Below are positions 61,076 through 64,000 of a DNA stretch of 64,000 bases, piece by piece. Position 1 is the stretch's first letter. Each line of letters opens with the position of its first letter. The notes beneath the pieces were generated by a model, which worked only from the letters and a program-made list of their open reading frames with translations, was not told the origin of the DNA and made no database searches. The position numbers were made by a program, and so were the translations under genes. Source of the DNA: Whitmania pigra (taxonomy: Eukaryota > Annelida > Clitellata > Hirudinida > Haemopidae); assembly GCA_021613335.1 (NCBI GenBank), contig JAJTWR010000109.1:2501-66500 (forward strand). The letters run 5' to 3'.

Positions 61076-63040
61076 TAATAATAATAATAATAATATTTAG
61101 ATAGAGATATTACCAGAATTATTTACTTATTTAATCAATAAATTAATAATAATAATTAATTAATTAATAATAATAATTATAAATAAATAATTATTAATAA
61201 TAATAATTAATAATAATAATAATTAATTTATAATAGTGTCAGAGGCGCCTTGTGTCTTCGCTGTCCCCCGAAGTCCTGAAGAGGTGGGTCTTCAGGTGGC
61301 ACTTGAAGAGCTCCAGGGATGGCTGGGCTCTGACGGTGGAAGGAAGTCTGTTCCAGACAGCTGGAGAGGCGTACGAGAAGCCTCTGTTTGGGAGGGAGGA
61401 TCTATGTAACGGTTGGTGAAGATGAGTGGCTGACGATGAACGAAGACCAGATGTTTGGCGGCGATCTAGTAGATGACTGAGATAAGGTTGGGTGGATGTT
61501 GCTAAGGTGTGATATGTCGTGAGGACAATTTTGAAGGTGATACGACTATGGATCGGCAACCAGTGCAATTTCTTCAGACGGTCCATGCTATTGAGGGTAG
61601 AGTTTAGAAGGACGAGCTTGGCAAACTTGTTTTGGACGCGTTGCAAGGATTGAATTAAAGAAGCAGATGTGCCATAAAGAAGAGAGTTACAATAGTCTAG
61701 GCGAGAGAGAACAAGACAGCTTGCAAGGGCGGAAGTTATATCAACGGAAAGTAGCGGACGGACAGTTTATTTACTTACTCATTCGATTAATTAATTGTTT
61801 GACCAATTGATTATAATTGATCGATTATCTAACTTGAATCTTTTAAGCAAGGAATGATCTTTCACCTTCTGTAATACAAAAAAAACATAACACACACACA
61901 CACTGAACCATTGAACCTCACAAACCTTCTAGGGTACCGTGGTACAGGTTCGGGTCAATGTCGACAGCGGTCTCCCTACCCCCCTCGTCCACCGACACCA
62001 CCCTGAAGTTCTCAGAGAACAGAGATCTGTGTCTCTTTAGGTTGAACTTGAATTTCCTGCAAGAAAGGTTGAAACATTTACTTTGTAAACTTAATAAATT
62101 CAATTGATATTATCGGTTAATTATTATCAATTAGGCAATTGATTATTTATTTAATCGATCAATTGATTGTAATTATTATCAACCAGCCAATTATGATCGA
62201 CCAATTATTTAATTACTTATTGACTCAGTCTATTAATCAATCATCGTCGTCGGCATCGGCGACCTACTGATTATTGATCGATTAACTAATTAAACGTTAT
62301 CATTAAAGTTGTGTTAACTGATAAAGTCCATTCCTTTTGGCACCTTCCAAAACTCTCCACTTCGAGTCCCCGAAACTCCGGACTTCTGCTGTAGATGTCC
62401 CTTTTGTTGATGCGATACCTCACAGTACCATGGTGGAAGACGTCGAACCTTTTTAACCTTTCTTCCAGCGAGCCGTGAACTGTTAAATTAAAAATTAAAT
62501 TAAAATCGTGTTACTTTATATATATATATTTTTTTTTGTTTTGAAAAAAGACAAAGTTAATGTTTTGAATGTGATTTTGTATTCAATGGCTTTGAAGATT
62601 AGTGGTGGCTATTGATTTGATGGATAAATGAGAGGTTTATTGGAGAATTTGAAAAGAATGTGTTATTTCAAGTGTTATTAAATAAATATCACGTGTCCAT
62701 TTGAAGCAATCATTGTGTTATTAAACAGGAATTGAATTTTTTGTTCAGATAAATTCACAAGTTTTTGAAAAAGTATTCTGAATTCTCAAGTGCTCATTTT
62801 TTAACATTGATTTGAATTTCTAAATTAAGCATTGCTCAATAAGAAAAAATCCAGTTTTATTAATAAAGATTTACAATAAAAAAAAGTTTAAAATGTAAAA
62901 ATCTTTTTGAAAAGAACAGCATTCCTTCTCAACCGCAGCAAGTCTGTAAAGCTGGGTCAAATCAAATTTACATAGAATTGGTCTTTAAACAACTCACCCG
63001 CAGACCAAAAGCATATAAAAGCAAATAAAAATATTTTCAT
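53513..63040 (-). CDS. ADAM17: ADAM17 (TACE) metalloprotease-disintegrin
   Basis: Membrane sheddase. Minus-strand exons: 63040-62998, 62479-62344, 62056-61926, 60814-60723, 60495-60410, 60165-60128, 59791-59511, 59323-59237, 59115-59026, 58475-58337, 58031-57921, 57649-57644, 57489-57380, 56910-56841, 56700-56583, 56379-56278, 56027-55965, 55627-55554, 54972-54857, 54609-54528, 54255-54167, 53950-53897, 53596-53513; phases close, 733 residues. Signal peptide [14 protein letters not shown]; prodomain with a Cys-switch-like KFC (Cys 167); furin site RSKR (229-232) after ten Asp; catalytic [11 protein letters not shown] (411-421); disintegrin [15 protein letters not shown]; Cys-rich membrane-proximal exons; transmembrane segment [20 protein letters not shown]; short basic tail. 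The cytoplasmic part is much shorter than in vertebrates. Confidence 0.95.
53607..53805. repeat. 100-bp tandem duplication
   Basis: Two copies of a unit starting aataaatcatgttaattggg inside the last ADAM17 intron, 100 bp apart. Confidence 0.9.
54290..54475. repeat. (AAT/AAC)n microsatellite in ADAM17 intron 20
   Basis: About 185 bp of AAT with AAC interruptions between the transmembrane exon and the preceding exon. Confidence 0.9.
54690..54835. repeat. Tandem duplication in ADAM17 intron 19
   Basis: Two diverged copies of a unit containing taattaataaactgtttgat. Confidence 0.75.
55018..55545. repeat. 105-bp minisatellite in ADAM17 intron 18
   Basis: Five near-identical units begin gtgcgtgaatggatgcatgg at 55018, 55123, 55228, 55333 and 55438. 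The period is a multiple of three, so minus-strand frames stay open across it. Confidence 0.95.
56175..56272. repeat. (ATC)n microsatellite in ADAM17 intron 16
   Basis: On the transcribed strand this is (GAT)n beginning within 6 bp of the exon 16 donor, so the donor reads GTGGTGATGATG. Confidence 0.92.
57170..57375. repeat. 27-bp tandem repeat in ADAM17 intron 13
   Basis: About six copies of aagtcataaataaataaatt with gtgatt linkers, ending next to the exon 13 donor. Confidence 0.9.
57644..57649 (-). other. ADAM17: 6-nt microexon of ADAM17
   Basis: Minus strand tgcttttag/AACTCG/gtgagt. Joining exons 11 and 13 directly would lose Glu-Leu of the zinc-binding motif (His then Gly-His). These six bases fit both phase-1 junctions and give HELGH. 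Both flanking splice sites are strong. Confidence 0.88.
58070..58218. repeat. (AAT)n microsatellite in ADAM17 intron 10
   Basis: About 150 bp of AAT close to the exon 11 acceptor. Confidence 0.93.
58620..59025. repeat. Tandem repeat with partial exon 9 duplication
   Basis: AT-rich units (tcattaattcattaaaatat and variants) repeat through 58640-59000. Within them 58841-58902 is a copy of 59009-59067, that is the last 40 bp of ADAM17 exon 9 plus its donor and about 20 bp of intron. Confidence 0.9.
59638..59650 (-). promoter_or_regulatory. DR1-like nuclear-receptor site within ADAM17 exon 7
   Basis: Minus strand AGGTCAAAGGTCA, a perfect DR1, with further AGGTCA-like half sites nearby. It lies in codons just before the furin site, so it may only reflect the VKGHKR codons. 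Confidence 0.2.
61005..61238. repeat. AAT-rich tail of LINE
   Basis: AAT and taattaat repeats at the 3' side of the minus-strand LINE fragment, consistent with an L2-style repeated tail. Confidence 0.7.
61239..61765 (-). mobile_element. L2/CR1-type LINE, 5'-truncated ORF2 end
   Basis: The minus-strand frame is open for about 170 residues from [10 protein letters not shown] through [48 protein letters not shown] and [12 protein letters not shown] to a stop. These are textbook C-terminal ORF2 features of L2/CR1 LINEs. It sits in ADAM17 intron 3 in the same orientation. No stops or frameshifts were seen, so the insertion looks recent. Confidence 0.9.
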
Positions 63041-64000
63041 TCTAAAAACGTAAAACCACAACATCCGCATAGGACCGTAAAATCACACAAAAATTCCCAC
63101 GGCTTTGGAATCACAACCAGGTATTCAAACAGATTCACTTTTTTCCTAGAAGTTAGAAGCATTTTTTGAAATTAGATATAAATGAATAATATGCATTTTT
63201 AAAAGATTTTATTTTTGGATTGATTTTAGAATGCTTTAATTTAGCTGTGCGCTTGTTCAATATATAGTGAGTTTTCAAACACTTCGCCAGATTGCCATCG
63301 CAAAAGAAATGTTTATTTTTAAAATTTAAATTCATTTTTAAGCTAGGAGCATTTCATTCAAAGGCTTACCATAATAACTAAATGACATACTTTATAGATA
63401 TCTTAATGGAATCATGTCATTAGCATAATTAGTTAACTAGCTTTCGATATTTTACATCATCCTGACAATCCCTTCATGCAAAACATCGATTAATTATTCG
63501 CGATCAAAACTAACATCCTACATACTTAAACAATTACCTAATGCTGTTGAGTACTTAATTAAGTGATTACTCAATCAAAACAGTGCTGCACTGCCATAGT
63601 GTCGATGGAAAACAACATCAACTGATGCAACTAGACTCATCTATCTTTCCAAGGCAGACTCCTTAATGGAACGCGTCCATTCTCGTTTATCTGTGATGCC
63701 GTTCATGTATTTTCGAAGCTATCTATTTACTTGCCTTCCGTCTTACAAGACCTGACAATCGATGCCATAATTATTGTTTACCAAACAAAATTTAAGTTGA
63801 TTTCATACAAAGACTGAAGTTTCAAAGAGTAATATTTAATATTGTCTCATCGAGGTTTTTTCAATTGCATTATAATTTTCAATTTATTTTGCCTATATTT
63901 AATATATTTTACCTTGATCGTTAAAAGTTTCATTCCATTTTTTAAAATTTTAATAAAATTTAATTTCTTTTTCACCCTCATTTCAAACGATCTTCACATT
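63041..64000. other. 5' flank of ADAM17
   Basis: AT-rich sequence upstream of the ADAM17 start codon. No TATA box at a convincing place and no other gene seen. Confidence 0.4.

Overview
The window is AT-rich animal DNA: spliced genes with GT-AG introns, dense simple repeats (ATT, GAT, GATG, GTGA) and decayed LINE, SINE-like, hAT and Ty3/gypsy-type pieces. The gene content suits an invertebrate; a lophotrochozoan such as an annelid is my guess, not something the sequence proves.

Positions 1-28,100 are an unstable, repeat-filled cluster of duplicated secreted proteins. Four copies of a three-exon gene (signal peptide plus PAN/apple-like domain, then a C-type lectin domain split over exons 2 and 3) lie at 8719-9915 (+), 16671-17883 (+), 23311-22105 (-) and 26734-27940 (+). 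There are relic copies near 290-330, 7790-7884, 14938-15361 and 24795-24930. The second and fourth copies are intact. The first and third have lost the GT donor of exon 2. A single-exon PAN-like gene sits at 13141-12767 (-), and pieces of its antisense strand form the 5' flank of the lectin copies. The cluster also holds hAT transposase remnants (19379-18641), a LINE reverse-transcriptase relic (24070-24720), integrase relics of a Ty3/gypsy-like element, and an unidentified repeated ORF family (12508-12663 and 20247-20480).

Positions 30,900-63,040 hold four conserved single-copy-type genes, all on the minus strand. In transcription order these are ADAM17/TACE (23 coding exons, 63040-53513), an outer dynein arm docking complex coiled-coil protein of the CCDC63/ODAD1 family (12 exons, 51700-46435), a RING/B-box/coiled-coil TRIM-type protein with a C-terminal predicted propeller (8 exons, 43128-36326), and ADP-dependent glucokinase (6 exons, 34428-30954). 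I built each exon set by hand from splice sites, reading phase and family similarity. The phases close across all four models; one ODAD1 donor is a choice among candidates. The genes belong to unrelated pathways: ectodomain shedding, ciliary motility, ubiquitin ligation and glucose phosphorylation.

The most notable points are a 6-nt microexon that supplies the Glu-Leu of the ADAM17 HELGH zinc site, a probable GC-AG intron and a partial exon duplication in the same gene, the paired donor losses in two lectin copies, the antisense PAN-derived lectin promoters, and GAT/ATC-type microsatellites lying directly against many splice acceptors.
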